DNA of 64,000 bases. Origin: Noviherbaspirillum soli (GTDB lineage Bacteria > Pseudomonadota > Gammaproteobacteria > Burkholderiales > Burkholderiaceae_D). The stretch lies in assembly GCF_015352955.1 (NCBI RefSeq), contig NZ_JACYOX010000009.1:1-64000 (forward strand), given 5' to 3'. Positions 7,079 through 16,255 of this stretch are shown in pieces; position 1 is the first letter of the stretch, and each line of letters begins with the position of its first letter. A model generated the notes under the pieces. The model ran no database searches. It worked only from the letters and a program-made list of their open reading frames with translations, and was not told where the DNA came from. The position numbers and the translations under genes were made by a program.

Positions 7079-10000
7079 GCTGATTCGTTTCGTCCTCAAC
7101 CAGCGGGTGTTCGTGCTGGTCCTGACCGCCGCCCTGGCGGTATTTGGCTACCGCTCCCTGACCAACCTGCCGATCGAGGCATTCCCGGACGTGCAGGACG
7201 TGCAGGTGCAGATCGTTACCCAGTATCCCGGCCAGGCGCCGGAAGAAATCGAGCGCACCGTCACGCTGCCGATCGAGCGCGAGATGAGCGGCGTGCCGCG
7301 CCAGACCCAGCTGCGCTCGGTCACCATCAGCGGCCTGTCCATCGTCACCCTGACCTTCGAGGATGGCACCAATGACTATTTCGCCCGCCAGCAGGTGCTG
7401 GAAAAACTGCAGGGCGTGAACCTGCCGCCCGGCATCCAGCCCACGCTGGCGCCGCTGACCACTGCCGTCGGCGAGGTGTACCGCTATATCGTCGAGGCGC
7501 CGTCCTCGATGCCGGAATCCGAAGTGCGGGCGCTGCAGGACTGGGTGATCCGCCCGGCGCTGCGCAGCGTGTCCGGCGTGGCCGACGTGGTCAGCTTCGG
7601 CGGCGCGGTGCGGGAATACCAGGTGCGCATCGACCCGCAGGCATTGAAGCGCTACGGCATCACGATGGACCAGGTCAGCCAGGCGCTGACCAACAACAGC
7701 GCCAACGTCGGCGGCGGCTATGTCAAGCGCGGCGACGAAGGCCTGATCGTGCGCGGCATCGGCCTGTTTTCCAGCCTGGACGACATCGGCCGCGTGATCG
7801 TCAGCGCCAAGGCCGGCAAGACCGTGCTGGTGTCCGACCTGGCCGAAGTGGCGATCGGCATCCGGCCCAAGTCCGGCATCGTCGCCTTCAACCGCAGCGA
7901 CAGCGTGGTCCAGGGCGTGGTGCAGATGGTCCGCGGCGGCAATGCCGCCAAGGTCGTGGAAGACATCAAGGCCCGCATCGAGCAGGTGCATACCAGGCTG
8001 CCCAAGGGCGTCAAGCTGCACCCGATCTACGACCGCACCAAGCTGATCGACCACACGGTGCACACGGTGGCCGAGAACCTGCTGGTGGGCGCGGCGCTGG
8101 TGATCGCGATCCTGGTGATCTTCCTGCGCGACTGGCGCGCCGCGCTGGTGGTGGCGGCGGTGATCCCGCTGTCGCTGCTGTTCGCCTTCATCATGCTGGA
8201 CCTGAAAGGCGTGCCGGCCAACCTGATCTCGCTCGGCGCGGTCGACTTCGGCATCATCATCGACAGCGCGGTGGTGCTGGTCGAGGCGCTGATGGTCAGG
8301 CTGGCGGCGCACCAGTTCGACCCGACCCATGCCGACGCCGACTACCTCTGGCGCAAGGACGTGCTGCGCGGCACCCTGGTCGAGCTGGGCCATCCCATCC
8401 TGTTCGCCAAGGCCATCATCATCGTCGCCTTCATTCCGATCTTCACGTTCCAGCGGGTCGAGGGCAAGATCTTCACGCCGGTGGCGCTGACGCTGAGCTT
8501 CGCCATGCTGGGCGCGATCCTGCTGACCATGACGCTGGTGCCGACCCTGCTGGCGCTGCTGATGAAGCGCCACACCATGGCCGAGCGCCATAGCCCGTGG
8601 ATGCATGCGCTGCAGGAACGCTATCGCCGCTTCCTGCACAAGGCCCATGCGCGCCGCTTCATGGTCTTCGGCGTCTCCGCCGCCGCGCTGGCCGTCACGC
8701 TGGCGCTGGCGCCGCGCCTGGGCAGCGAGTTCCTGCCCAAGCTCGACGAAGGCAACATCTGGCTCACCATCACGCTGGCGCCGTCGAGCTCGCTGGAGCA
8801 GACCAAGCGCATCGAGGGCCAGGTGCGTGCCATCCTGCTGACCTATCCGGAAGTGGGCAACATCATCACCCAGGTCGGCCGGCCGGACGACGGCACCGAT
8901 CCCAAGGGACCCAACAACCTCGAAGTGCTGGCCGACCTCAAGCCGCGCGACGCCTGGCGCTTTGGAACCAAGGAAAGCATGATCGCCGACATGTCGGCCC
9001 GCATCCGGCGCCTGCCGGGCGTGCCGACCAATTTCTCGCAGGTGATCCAGGACAACGTCGAGGAATCGCTGTCCGGCGTCAAGGGCGAGATCGCGGTCAA
9101 GATCTTCGGGCCCGACCTGGAAGTGCTGACCCAGAAGAGCGAGCAGGTGGCTTCCATCCTGAACGGCATCCGGGGCTCGGCCGACGTCGCCGCCATCCGC
9201 ATCGGCGGCCAGAGCGAGCTCGACATCGTGATCGACCGCGACCGCATCGCCCGCCTGGGCATGAACGTATCCGACGTCAACGCCGCGATCCAGACCGCGC
9301 TGGCCGGCAACGCGGTCAACCAGTTCTACGAGGGCGACCGCCGCTTCGACATCACGGTGCGCCTGCGCGCCGAGGCGCGCGAGTCGGTCGACGACATCGC
9401 GGCGATTCCGGTGCCGCTGCCGGGCGGCGGCACGATCAACCTGGGCGAAGTGGCCAAGGTGCAGACGCGCCAGGGCGCGGCGCGCATCAGCCGCGAGGCG
9501 GGCGGCCGCAATGCCTCGATCAAGGCCAACCTGATCGGACGCGACCAGGGCAGCTTCGTCGCCGAGGCGCAGCGCAAGGTCAGGGAACAGGTGGTGCTGC
9601 CTGCCGGCTACACCATGACCTGGGGCGGCCAGTTCGAAAACCAGCAGCGCGCGGTGCGCCGGCTGACGGTGATCGTGCCGGTGACGGCGCTCTTGATCTT
9701 CTCGCTGCTGTTCTGGGCCTTCCGCTCGGTGGGCAAGGCCAGCCTGGTGCTGTCCATCGTGCCGTTCGCGCTGATCGGCGGCATTGCCGGCCTGGCTGCA
9801 GCCGGCCTGCACTTCTCGGTGTCGGCGGCGGTCGGCTTCATCGCCGTGGCTGGCATCTCGGTGCAGAACGGCGTGATCATGGTCGAGCAGATCATGGAGC
9901 TGGCGGGCAATGGCGCGGCTTCGCTGGAAAGCGCGGTCGAAGGCGCGGTGGCGCGCCTGCGTCCGATCCTGATGACGGCGCTGATGGCCGGCCTGGGACT

Positions 10001-10151
10001 GCTGCCGGCAGCGCTGTCCCATGGCGTCGGTTCGGAAACGCAGCGGCCGTTCGCGGTGGTGATCGTCGGCGGCATCGTGTCGGCCACCTTCTTCACCCTG
10101 CTGCTGCTGCCGCTGGCCTACGGCTATTTCGCGCGCACGCCGCAGGAATAA
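7068..10151 (+). CDS. CusA/CzcA-family heavy-metal RND efflux pump
   Basis: A 1027-residue proton-driven inner-membrane pump. The start MLDKLIRFVLNQR at 7068 is preferred over an upstream Met (7050) because it matches the family N-terminus and lies inside the adaptor's last codons. The typical HME-RND blocks are present: NLPIEAFPDVQDVQVQI, the large periplasmic loops, and twelve helices. In TM4 the proton-relay/metal-specificity motif reads DFGIIIDSAVVLVEA. Asp393, Asp399 and Glu406 keep the spacing of CzcA Asp402/Asp408/Glu415, but the usual DGA...VEN is DSA...VEA here. The metal specificity is therefore left open (zinc, cobalt, cadmium, nickel or another divalent cation). Expression is probably from the promoter near 4525. 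Confidence 0.9.
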   Translation: MLDKLIRFVLNQRVFVLVLTAALAVFGYRSLTNLPIEAFPDVQDVQVQIVTQYPGQAPEEIERTVTLPIEREMSGVPRQTQLRSVTISGLSIVTLTFEDGTNDYFARQQVLEKLQGVNLPPGIQPTLAPLTTAVGEVYRYIVEAPSSMPESEVRALQDWVIRPALRSVSGVADVVSFGGAVREYQVRIDPQALKRYGITMDQVSQALTNNSANVGGGYVKRGDEGLIVRGIGLFSSLDDIGRVIVSAKAGKTVLVSDLAEVAIGIRPKSGIVAFNRSDSVVQGVVQMVRGGNAAKVVEDIKARIEQVHTRLPKGVKLHPIYDRTKLIDHTVHTVAENLLVGAALVIAILVIFLRDWRAALVVAAVIPLSLLFAFIMLDLKGVPANLISLGAVDFGIIIDSAVVLVEALMVRLAAHQFDPTHADADYLWRKDVLRGTLVELGHPILFAKAIIIVAFIPIFTFQRVEGKIFTPVALTLSFAMLGAILLTMTLVPTLLALLMKRHTMAERHSPWMHALQERYRRFLHKAHARRFMVFGVSAAALAVTLALAPRLGSEFLPKLDEGNIWLTITLAPSSSLEQTKRIEGQVRAILLTYPEVGNIITQVGRPDDGTDPKGPNNLEVLADLKPRDAWRFGTKESMIADMSARIRRLPGVPTNFSQVIQDNVEESLSGVKGEIAVKIFGPDLEVLTQKSEQVASILNGIRGSADVAAIRIGGQSELDIVIDRDRIARLGMNVSDVNAAIQTALAGNAVNQFYEGDRRFDITVRLRAEARESVDDIAAIPVPLPGGGTINLGEVAKVQTRQGAARISREAGGRNASIKANLIGRDQGSFVAEAQRKVREQVVLPAGYTMTWGGQFENQQRAVRRLTVIVPVTALLIFSLLFWAFRSVGKASLVLSIVPFALIGGIAGLAAAGLHFSVSAAVGFIAVAGISVQNGVIMVEQIMELAGNGAASLESAVEGAVARLRPILMTALMAGLGLLPAALSHGVGSETQRPFAVVIVGGIVSATFFTLLLLPLAYGYFARTPQE

Positions 10152-10227
10152 GCCGTCGGAATAAGCCGCTGGAGCATTCACAGTCCCGGCAACACTAATA
10201 AAAATATCAAACCATGAGAGACGAGAC

Positions 10228-11265
10228 ATGTACGCCCTTCTTGACACGATGCTGCTGTGGACCGTGCGCGCGCTGGCGGGCGGCGCGGCCGCGCAGCGGA
10301 TAGGCACTGCCGCGGAATGGCTCTACCCCGCGGCTGACCCCAGCACCGCGCGCCACCGGCGCAGCAAGATGCTGCTGCGTTCGCTCATCCATCTTGGCCC
10401 AACCATGCAGATGCTGGATTGCCTCTGGAGCAGCAAGCCACTGCTGGCATTGCTGCGGCAGCATCCCTACCTTGCCGAGAAAATCCATCGTCCCTATAGC
10501 TACAGGAGCCTCGACGCCACCGGCCGTGCCGGCCTATTGATATCGCATTACCAGTTCCTGCTGCGCCAGTCCGGCGCCCGGCTGCTGCTCGCGGCCATGC
10601 AGGCCGATGCCGTCCTGGCCGAATTCGCCGGCAAGAGCGGCGCCAGTTACCGGCTGCTACTGTGCTCGGCGCGCGACCTGCCCAAGGAGGGCGAGTTGAT
10701 GCTGCGCCTGGAGTGCGATGGCTTCATCCTGCTCAAGACCGCGTTTTCCTGCGGCGACAGGAATGGCGTGCCCGGCCTGATCATCGGCTGCTGGCAAGGC
10801 AACAATTGCCCGACCAGCCGCGACAGGATGCGGGATGCCACCCGCGACCTGTGGGGCCTGCGCCCGCGCGACCTGCTCTTCGCCGGCATGCAGGCCATGG
10901 CCGCAGCATGTGATCTGCCGGGCATGGCCGGCGTCGGCGACACGCAGCACATCTACCGCCATTGGCGCAAGCGCCGCTGCATCGTGCAGTCCTATGACGC
11001 GGTCTGGACCGACACGGGCGGCATCGAGGCGCCGGACGGCCTGTTCAGCCTGCCGCTTTCGCATCAGCGTCGGCCACTCAATGCCTATCCCTCGAACAAG
11101 CGCGGCGCGGCAGCACGCCGCCACGCGCTGGAAGACCAGGTGAAGGCGCAACTGCTGGCCTCTTTCGCAGCATCGCAACTGGACAAACAGCCATCCAGGC
11201 AAAGCCCTCCGGTCGGAAACCATGACGCCATCGCCCGCCGTGGCTGGAAGACAGTGACGCATTAG
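10228..11265 (+). CDS. VirK/YbjX-family protein (DUF535)
   Basis: A 345-residue soluble protein whose C-terminal half matches the DUF535 family. It has LPKEGELMLRLECDG, GLIIGCWQGNN, GLRPRDLLFAGMQAMA and especially GDTQHIYRHWRKRR followed by YDAVWTDTGG, all hallmarks of VirK/YbjX proteins. The biochemical role of the family is unknown. Enterobacterial members are PhoP-linked and have been associated with envelope integrity and resistance to cationic antimicrobial peptides. Here it precedes a Pls-like synthetase by 114 bases on the same strand, which makes a self-protection or export-related role plausible but unproven. The tail after about residue 315 is polar and unremarkable. Confidence 0.8.
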   Translation: MYALLDTMLLWTVRALAGGAAAQRIGTAAEWLYPAADPSTARHRRSKMLLRSLIHLGPTMQMLDCLWSSKPLLALLRQHPYLAEKIHRPYSYRSLDATGRAGLLISHYQFLLRQSGARLLLAAMQADAVLAEFAGKSGASYRLLLCSARDLPKEGELMLRLECDGFILLKTAFSCGDRNGVPGLIIGCWQGNNCPTSRDRMRDATRDLWGLRPRDLLFAGMQAMAAACDLPGMAGVGDTQHIYRHWRKRRCIVQSYDAVWTDTGGIEAPDGLFSLPLSHQRRPLNAYPSNKRGAAARRHALEDQVKAQLLASFAASQLDKQPSRQSPPVGNHDAIARRGWKTVTH

Positions 11266-11379
11266 AGGCTGTTATTGACCTGGCAATGCCAGTCAGGCAA
11301 GCACAAAATATTTTCGTGACGGAGGTCAACCGCCGCCTCTTTCGTCCGCTAATGAAAGATCCTTCTGACGGAAGAAATA

Positions 11380-14300
11380 ATGCCCCTGGATCTGCCCTCC
11401 GATATCGAATCTGCAAGCCTGGAATTCTCCTTCGATGCGTTACAAAACCAGCAGCGGCCTTCCCTGCTGATGGGGCCGCATCGGCCGGACTTCATTCGCG
11501 ACGAAATCCTCGCCGACCTGCTGGAAGCCACTGCCCGGCAAATGCCGGACAAGACTGCGCTGGTCGACGGCACGCAGTCGCTGACCTATGCCGAACTCGA
11601 TGACGCCGCCAGCCTGGCCGCATCGCGCCTGATCGAGGCCGGCGTCGGCCCTGGCCAGATCGTGGGCCTGTGGCTGCCGCGCGGCGTGAACCTGCTGGTG
11701 ATGCAGGCGGCCATCGCCAAGACCGGCGCTGCCTGGCTGCCGTTCGATGCCGACACGCCGGTGGCCCGCATCCAAACTTGCCTGGAAGACGCGCAGTCGC
11801 CCGGCCTGGTCAGCTGCAGCGACGCGGCCGGCCAGCTGGCAGCGTTGCCATTGCCCGCATGGCTGGCCGAGGATCTGCTGCGGCCGGCAACGGCGCCGCT
11901 GCGCCGGCGCGGCCAGGTGCTTCCCACCGATCCGGCCTATGTGATCTATACCTCCGGCTCCACCGGCAAGCCCAAGGGCATCGAGATCAGCCAGGGCGCG
12001 ATCTGCCATTTCCTGCGCAGCGAAAACAGCGTGCTCGGCGTGCGCGGGAGCGACCGCGTCTACCAGGGCTTTTCCGTGGCCTTCGACATGTCGTTCGAGG
12101 AAATCTGGATCAGCTACCTGGTCGGCGCCACGCTGTGGATCGCGCCGCGCACGGTGGCAACCGATCCCGAGGCGCTGCCGCGCGCGCTGGCCGCCAACGA
12201 CGTCACCGTGCTGCATGCGGTGCCCACCCTGCTGGCCCTGTTCGAGCAGGACGTGCCGGGCCTGCGCATCATCAACCTGGGCGGCGAAATGTGCCCGCAG
12301 GCCCTGGTGGCGCGCTGGGCGCGGGATGGCCGGCAGGTCTTCAACAGCTACGGCCCGACCGAAGCGACGGTCTCGGCCAGCATGACGGTGCTGCGCCCGG
12401 ACGAGCCGGTCACCATCGGTGCGCCCCTGCCCAACTATGGCCTCCTGGTGCTGGAGGCGGGCAGCGGCGACGCGCTCCGGCTGGCGCCGCGCGGCGAGGC
12501 CGGCGAACTCTGCATCACCGGCCCCGGCGTGGCCCGCGGCTATCTCGGCCGCGCCGGACTCACCGCCGAAAAATTCATCGCCAATCCCTGGGCCGGCAGC
12601 GCCGCCCACGCCCGCATGTACCGCACCGGCGACCTGGCGCGCATCGACGAGAATGGCCAGGTGCAATGCCTGGGCCGCACCGATGACCAGGTGAAGATCC
12701 GCGGCTTCCGGGTGGAACTGGGCGAAATCGAGGCCGTGCTGATGCGTGAGCCTGGCATCGGCACCGCCGCGGTGGTGCTGCGCAGCCAGGAAGGCATCGA
12801 GCAGCTGGTGGCCTTCCATGTCGCCGAGAGCGGCCAGGCGACCGACCATGCCGCGCTGCGCGCCGCCCTGGCCGCCAGCCTGCCGCCCTACATGGTGCCG
12901 GGCCATTTCGAGGCGCTGGCGCAGATGCCGCGCCTGATTTCCGGCAAGATCGACCGCAACGCGCTGCGCGCCCTGCCGCTCGCGATTGCCGCGCCCACCG
13001 GCGGCGACCTGCCCGGCACGCCGGCAGAGGCTGCGCTGTTCGACGCTCTGCGCGTGCTGTTTCCCGGCCAGACGATACGGCGCGACGCCGATTTCTTTTC
13101 CGACCTGGGCGGCCATTCCCTGTTCGCGGCGCGCCTGGCTTCGGCGCTGCGCGCCATGCCGGGCTACGCGCATGTCACCGTGCGCGACATCTACCAGCAT
13201 CGCAGCGTGTCAGGCATTGCCGCGGCCATCGCCGCCAGCCAGCCGCACGCCGCGGCCGCGCCAGCCATGCAGCAGCCGGCGCCGCGCATCGCGGCCTGGC
13301 GCCGCTGGCGCTGCGGCGCGGCGCAGGCCATTGCCGCGCCGTCGCTGATGACGCTGCGCATGGCGCAATGGCTGGCGCCCTTCTTCACCTACCACTTCTA
13401 CACCGGCGATCCGGGCGACTCGATCGCGCTGGCGGTGGCGGCCTCGGCCGGCGTCTTCCTGCTGACGACCCTGCTGGCCTTCGCCATCTCCGCGGCCGGC
13501 GTGCGCCTGGTGGCAGGCAATCTGAAGCCCGGCAGTTACCCGCTCTGGGGCCTGACCTACTTCCGCTGGTGGCTGGGCGACCGCCTGGCCGAAGCGGCGC
13601 CCACCTATCTGCTGGCCGGCTCCTCGCTCTACGTCCACTGGCTGCGCTCGCTCGGCGCACGGGTCGGCCACGACGCGCTGATCGGCTCGATCACGCTGCG
13701 CGTGCCATCGCTGCTGGCCATCGGCGACGGCGCCAGCATAGGCAATGCGGTCAACCTGGAAAACGCCCATGTGCAGGGCGGCCGGCTGCACCTCGGGCGC
13801 ATCGACATCGGCGCGGGCGCCTTCGTCGGTTCCTATGCGGTGCTGGAAGGCGATACCGGGCTCGGGGCCGACGGCCACCTCGACGGCCAGTCCGCGCTGA
13901 CGGCCGGCATGCGGGTGCCCGCCGGCCGCTGCTGGACCGGCTCCCCGGCGCGCGACGCCGGCGCCTTCGACCGCGCGTCGCAAGCGCCGCGGCCCGCCGT
14001 GTCGCAGCGCCGCCTGGCCCTGGAAACCGCGTTCTTCGGCGGCGGCGCGCTGCTGGTCGCGCTGCTGTTCTTCCTGCCGGTGTTCCCCGCCTTCATGCTG
14101 ATCGACTGGCTGGGCGAGCCCGGCCGCTTTGGCTGGCTGCAGTCGGAAAACGTGCCGACCCAGCTGGCGCGCTACTTCCTGCTGGCGCTGCCGGCCTCGG
14201 CGCTGCTGATCGTCTGCACCGTGCTGCTGTCGGTCGGCATCCGCTGGACCGTGCTGCCGCGCCTGAAGCCGGGTTCCTGGCCGGTGCACAGCATCGTCTA

Positions 14301-15441
14301 TTGCCGCAAGTGGCTGGTGAACCAGATCCAGGAAGCCAGCCTGCACGTGCTGCATGGCGTCTATGCCACCGTGTATTCAGGACTGTGGTACCGCCTGCTC
14401 GGCGCCAGGGTGGGGCGCGATGCGGAGATCTCGTCCGCATTGGGCGTGGTGCCCGACATGCTGACCCTGGGCGACGAGACTTTCATCGCCGATGCGGTGA
14501 TGCTGGGCGACGAGCATATCGACGGCGGCTGGATGACCATGCAGCCCACCGTCATTTCGCGCCGCAGCTTCGTCGGCAATGGCGCCTATGTGCCGGACGG
14601 CACGGTGCTGCCGGAAAACACGCTGATCGGCGTGCACAGCCGCGCGCCGGCTAACAGCCAGATGCAGCCGGGCGACACCTGGCTGGGCACGCCGCCGATC
14701 AATCTGCCGGCACGCGAAGGCACCACCGGCTTTCCGGAGTCGCTGACCTTCCGGCCGTCCCGGCTGCGCCGCCTGTGCCGCGGCAGCGTCGAGGCATTCC
14801 GCATCGCCGCGCCGCACGCGATCATGACCGCAGTGGGCTACGTCGTCGTGCTCGACCTGATGCCCGCGGCGGAAGCCGGCCGCTGGGGCGACGTGACGCG
14901 CGGCCTGGCGCTGGCCGGCCTGTCCTATGGCATCGGCACCCTGCTCTTCGTCGCCGCGCTGAAGTGGCTGTTCATGGGCCGCTACCGTGCCCGCACCGTG
15001 CCGATGTGGACGCCGTTCGTCTGGCTGTCCGAGGCGGTGACCAGCATGTATGAAGGCATTACGGTGCCCAACTTCCTGCGCTACCTGCGCGGCACACCCT
15101 GGCTGCCGCTGGCGCTGCGCCTCCTGGGCAGCCGGATCGGCGCCGGCGTCTACATGGATACCACCGACATCACCGAATTCGACTGCGTGACGATAGGCGC
15201 GCACAGCGAGATCAATGCGCTGGCCTGTCCGCAAACCCACCTCTTCGAAGACCGGGTGATGAAGATCGACCATGTGCAGATCGGCGCGGGCGTCTGCATG
15301 GGTCCGCGCAGCGCGGTGCTGTATGGCGCCCGGATCGGGGATGGCGCGCGGTTGAATGCGCTGACCCTGGTGATGAAGGGTGAAGTCATCCCCGCCGGCA
15401 GCGCCTGGCGCGGCTGTCCGGCGGCGCCGGTCCAGGCATGA
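11380..15441 (+). CDS. Pls/PosA-type single-module NRPS (A-T plus membrane-embedded C-terminal domain)
   Basis: A 1353-residue synthetase with the architecture of epsilon-poly-lysine synthetase (Pls). The adenylation domain spans about 35-540, with LTYAEL, YTSGSTGKPKG, SYGPTEATVSAS, MYRTGDLAR and a C-terminal GKIDRN lysine. The carrier domain (about 545-615) has FFSDLGGHSLFAARL, with Ser580 for the phosphopantetheine arm. Residues about 650-1353 resemble the NRPS terminal domain seen only at the ends of such proteins: three hexapeptide-repeat (left-handed beta-helix, acyltransferase-like) modules separated by three pairs of hydrophobic helices near 680-705, 882-950 and 1147-1195. There is no condensation or thioesterase domain. 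The binding-pocket residues read from the motifs give D-M-E-H-I-L-S-V-S-K; Asp236 and Glu240 suggest a basic or diamino substrate. The product may be a short homopolymer or an amino-acyl transfer product. ACGGAAGAA precedes the ATG. Confidence 0.88.
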   Translation: MPLDLPSDIESASLEFSFDALQNQQRPSLLMGPHRPDFIRDEILADLLEATARQMPDKTALVDGTQSLTYAELDDAASLAASRLIEAGVGPGQIVGLWLPRGVNLLVMQAAIAKTGAAWLPFDADTPVARIQTCLEDAQSPGLVSCSDAAGQLAALPLPAWLAEDLLRPATAPLRRRGQVLPTDPAYVIYTSGSTGKPKGIEISQGAICHFLRSENSVLGVRGSDRVYQGFSVAFDMSFEEIWISYLVGATLWIAPRTVATDPEALPRALAANDVTVLHAVPTLLALFEQDVPGLRIINLGGEMCPQALVARWARDGRQVFNSYGPTEATVSASMTVLRPDEPVTIGAPLPNYGLLVLEAGSGDALRLAPRGEAGELCITGPGVARGYLGRAGLTAEKFIANPWAGSAAHARMYRTGDLARIDENGQVQCLGRTDDQVKIRGFRVELGEIEAVLMREPGIGTAAVVLRSQEGIEQLVAFHVAESGQATDHAALRAALAASLPPYMVPGHFEALAQMPRLISGKIDRNALRALPLAIAAPTGGDLPGTPAEAALFDALRVLFPGQTIRRDADFFSDLGGHSLFAARLASALRAMPGYAHVTVRDIYQHRSVSGIAAAIAASQPHAAAAPAMQQPAPRIAAWRRWRCGAAQAIAAPSLMTLRMAQWLAPFFTYHFYTGDPGDSIALAVAASAGVFLLTTLLAFAISAAGVRLVAGNLKPGSYPLWGLTYFRWWLGDRLAEAAPTYLLAGSSLYVHWLRSLGARVGHDALIGSITLRVPSLLAIGDGASIGNAVNLENAHVQGGRLHLGRIDIGAGAFVGSYAVLEGDTGLGADGHLDGQSALTAGMRVPAGRCWTGSPARDAGAFDRASQAPRPAVSQRRLALETAFFGGGALLVALLFFLPVFPAFMLIDWLGEPGRFGWLQSENVPTQLARYFLLALPASALLIVCTVLLSVGIRWTVLPRLKPGSWPVHSIVYCRKWLVNQIQEASLHVLHGVYATVYSGLWYRLLGARVGRDAEISSALGVVPDMLTLGDETFIADAVMLGDEHIDGGWMTMQPTVISRRSFVGNGAYVPDGTVLPENTLIGVHSRAPANSQMQPGDTWLGTPPINLPAREGTTGFPESLTFRPSRLRRLCRGSVEAFRIAAPHAIMTAVGYVVVLDLMPAAEAGRWGDVTRGLALAGLSYGIGTLLFVAALKWLFMGRYRARTVPMWTPFVWLSEAVTSMYEGITVPNFLRYLRGTPWLPLALRLLGSRIGAGVYMDTTDITEFDCVTIGAHSEINALACPQTHLFEDRVMKIDHVQIGAGVCMGPRSAVLYGARIGDGARLNALTLVMKGEVIPAGSAWRGCPAAPVQA

Positions 15442-16058
15442 GAGGCGACGGCGCATCCGGCGCCGCGTTGGCGCCGCACTGGTGGGCTGGCCCGGGCATG
15501 CCTCTGCCAGCGCACGACGGCAGCCCTTACCTCATTGCGGTGCCGACGCCGCACACCCGCCTGCGCGGCCAGGCGCGTGAACTGGTGCGCACAGCCTTGC
15601 GCGAAGCGCTGGGAAACCTGCTGGGCTGCGCGCCTGAGGCGGTGCCGCTGGATACCAGGCCGGGCCAGGCGCCGGCGCTGACGCCATCGGCCCCGCCGAT
15701 TCATCTCTCCATCAGCCACCAAGCTGGACTGTCGCTGGCAGCCATCCACGCTGGCGGCCCGGTCGGCATCGACCTGATGGCCCTTGCCGACGCCGCCCTG
15801 CCCGACCTGGAAACCGTGGCGCGGGACTACCTGGGCCCGCGCACGGCGGCGGCTCTCCAGGCGATGGATGATGCGCGGCGGCAAGCTGCATTCGCCCGCG
15901 CATGGACTGCGCATGAAGCCTGCCTGAAATGCCTGGGCCTGGCGCTGCAGGAATGGTCGCCTGCCCTGGCCGGGCGTATCGGCCGCTGCCGCCTCGTCGA
16001 ACTGAACCTGCCGGCGCAATACATCGGCGCCGCGGCGCTGCTTTACGAAAGCGCCTGA
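15438..16058 (+). CDS. Sfp-type 4'-phosphopantetheinyl transferase
   Basis: A 206-residue enzyme that converts apo carrier proteins to the holo form by attaching phosphopantetheine from CoA to the carrier Ser. It contains the P-motifs of the Sfp family: IHLSISHQAG, VGIDLM with the Mg-binding Asp112, and FARAWTAHEACLKCLG with Glu160 and Lys164. The third motif is slightly divergent (WTAHEA rather than WxxKEA). The gene overlaps the synthetase stop by 4 bases (ATGA), so it is translationally coupled and almost certainly activates Ser580 of that protein. Length is at the short end for Sfp enzymes. Confidence 0.88.
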   Translation: MRGDGASGAALAPHWWAGPGMPLPAHDGSPYLIAVPTPHTRLRGQARELVRTALREALGNLLGCAPEAVPLDTRPGQAPALTPSAPPIHLSISHQAGLSLAAIHAGGPVGIDLMALADAALPDLETVARDYLGPRTAAALQAMDDARRQAAFARAWTAHEACLKCLGLALQEWSPALAGRIGRCRLVELNLPAQYIGAAALLYESA

Positions 16059-16255
16059 CCACACTTCCGCCGCATCGCGCCGGGCCCAGGCCACCCTGAG
16101 CCGATTTCTCCAGTCAGCCTTTCGATGAACCTTTGATGGGTCGCATGCCACGCATCAGGGATGCGGTTCACGACGGCGATCCTTCCAGGCAGGCAAACCT
16201 CATGGATCGCCAGAAACCGGCCCTGTGCTTCAACCACATCCATGCGTGAGGAGAA

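Noticed and set aside
6984-10307. A 1107-codon open frame antisense to the RND pump
   Set aside because: It is rich in Gln/His/Arg/Asp low-complexity sequence, shows no domain and mirrors the high-GC third-position bias of the pump gene; it is a shadow frame.
11380-15441. Interpretation as a fatty-acyl-CoA ligase or siderophore NRPS
   Set aside because: The A domain carries the amino-acid-binding Asp and NRPS core motifs, and there is no condensation or thioesterase domain; the membrane C-terminus fits Pls-type proteins instead.
16059-16255. A possible small ORF or riboswitch between the PPTase and Nif11-like genes
   Set aside because: A 66-codon minus-strand frame exists but lacks a ribosome-binding site and similarity; no stable conserved-looking structure was seen.
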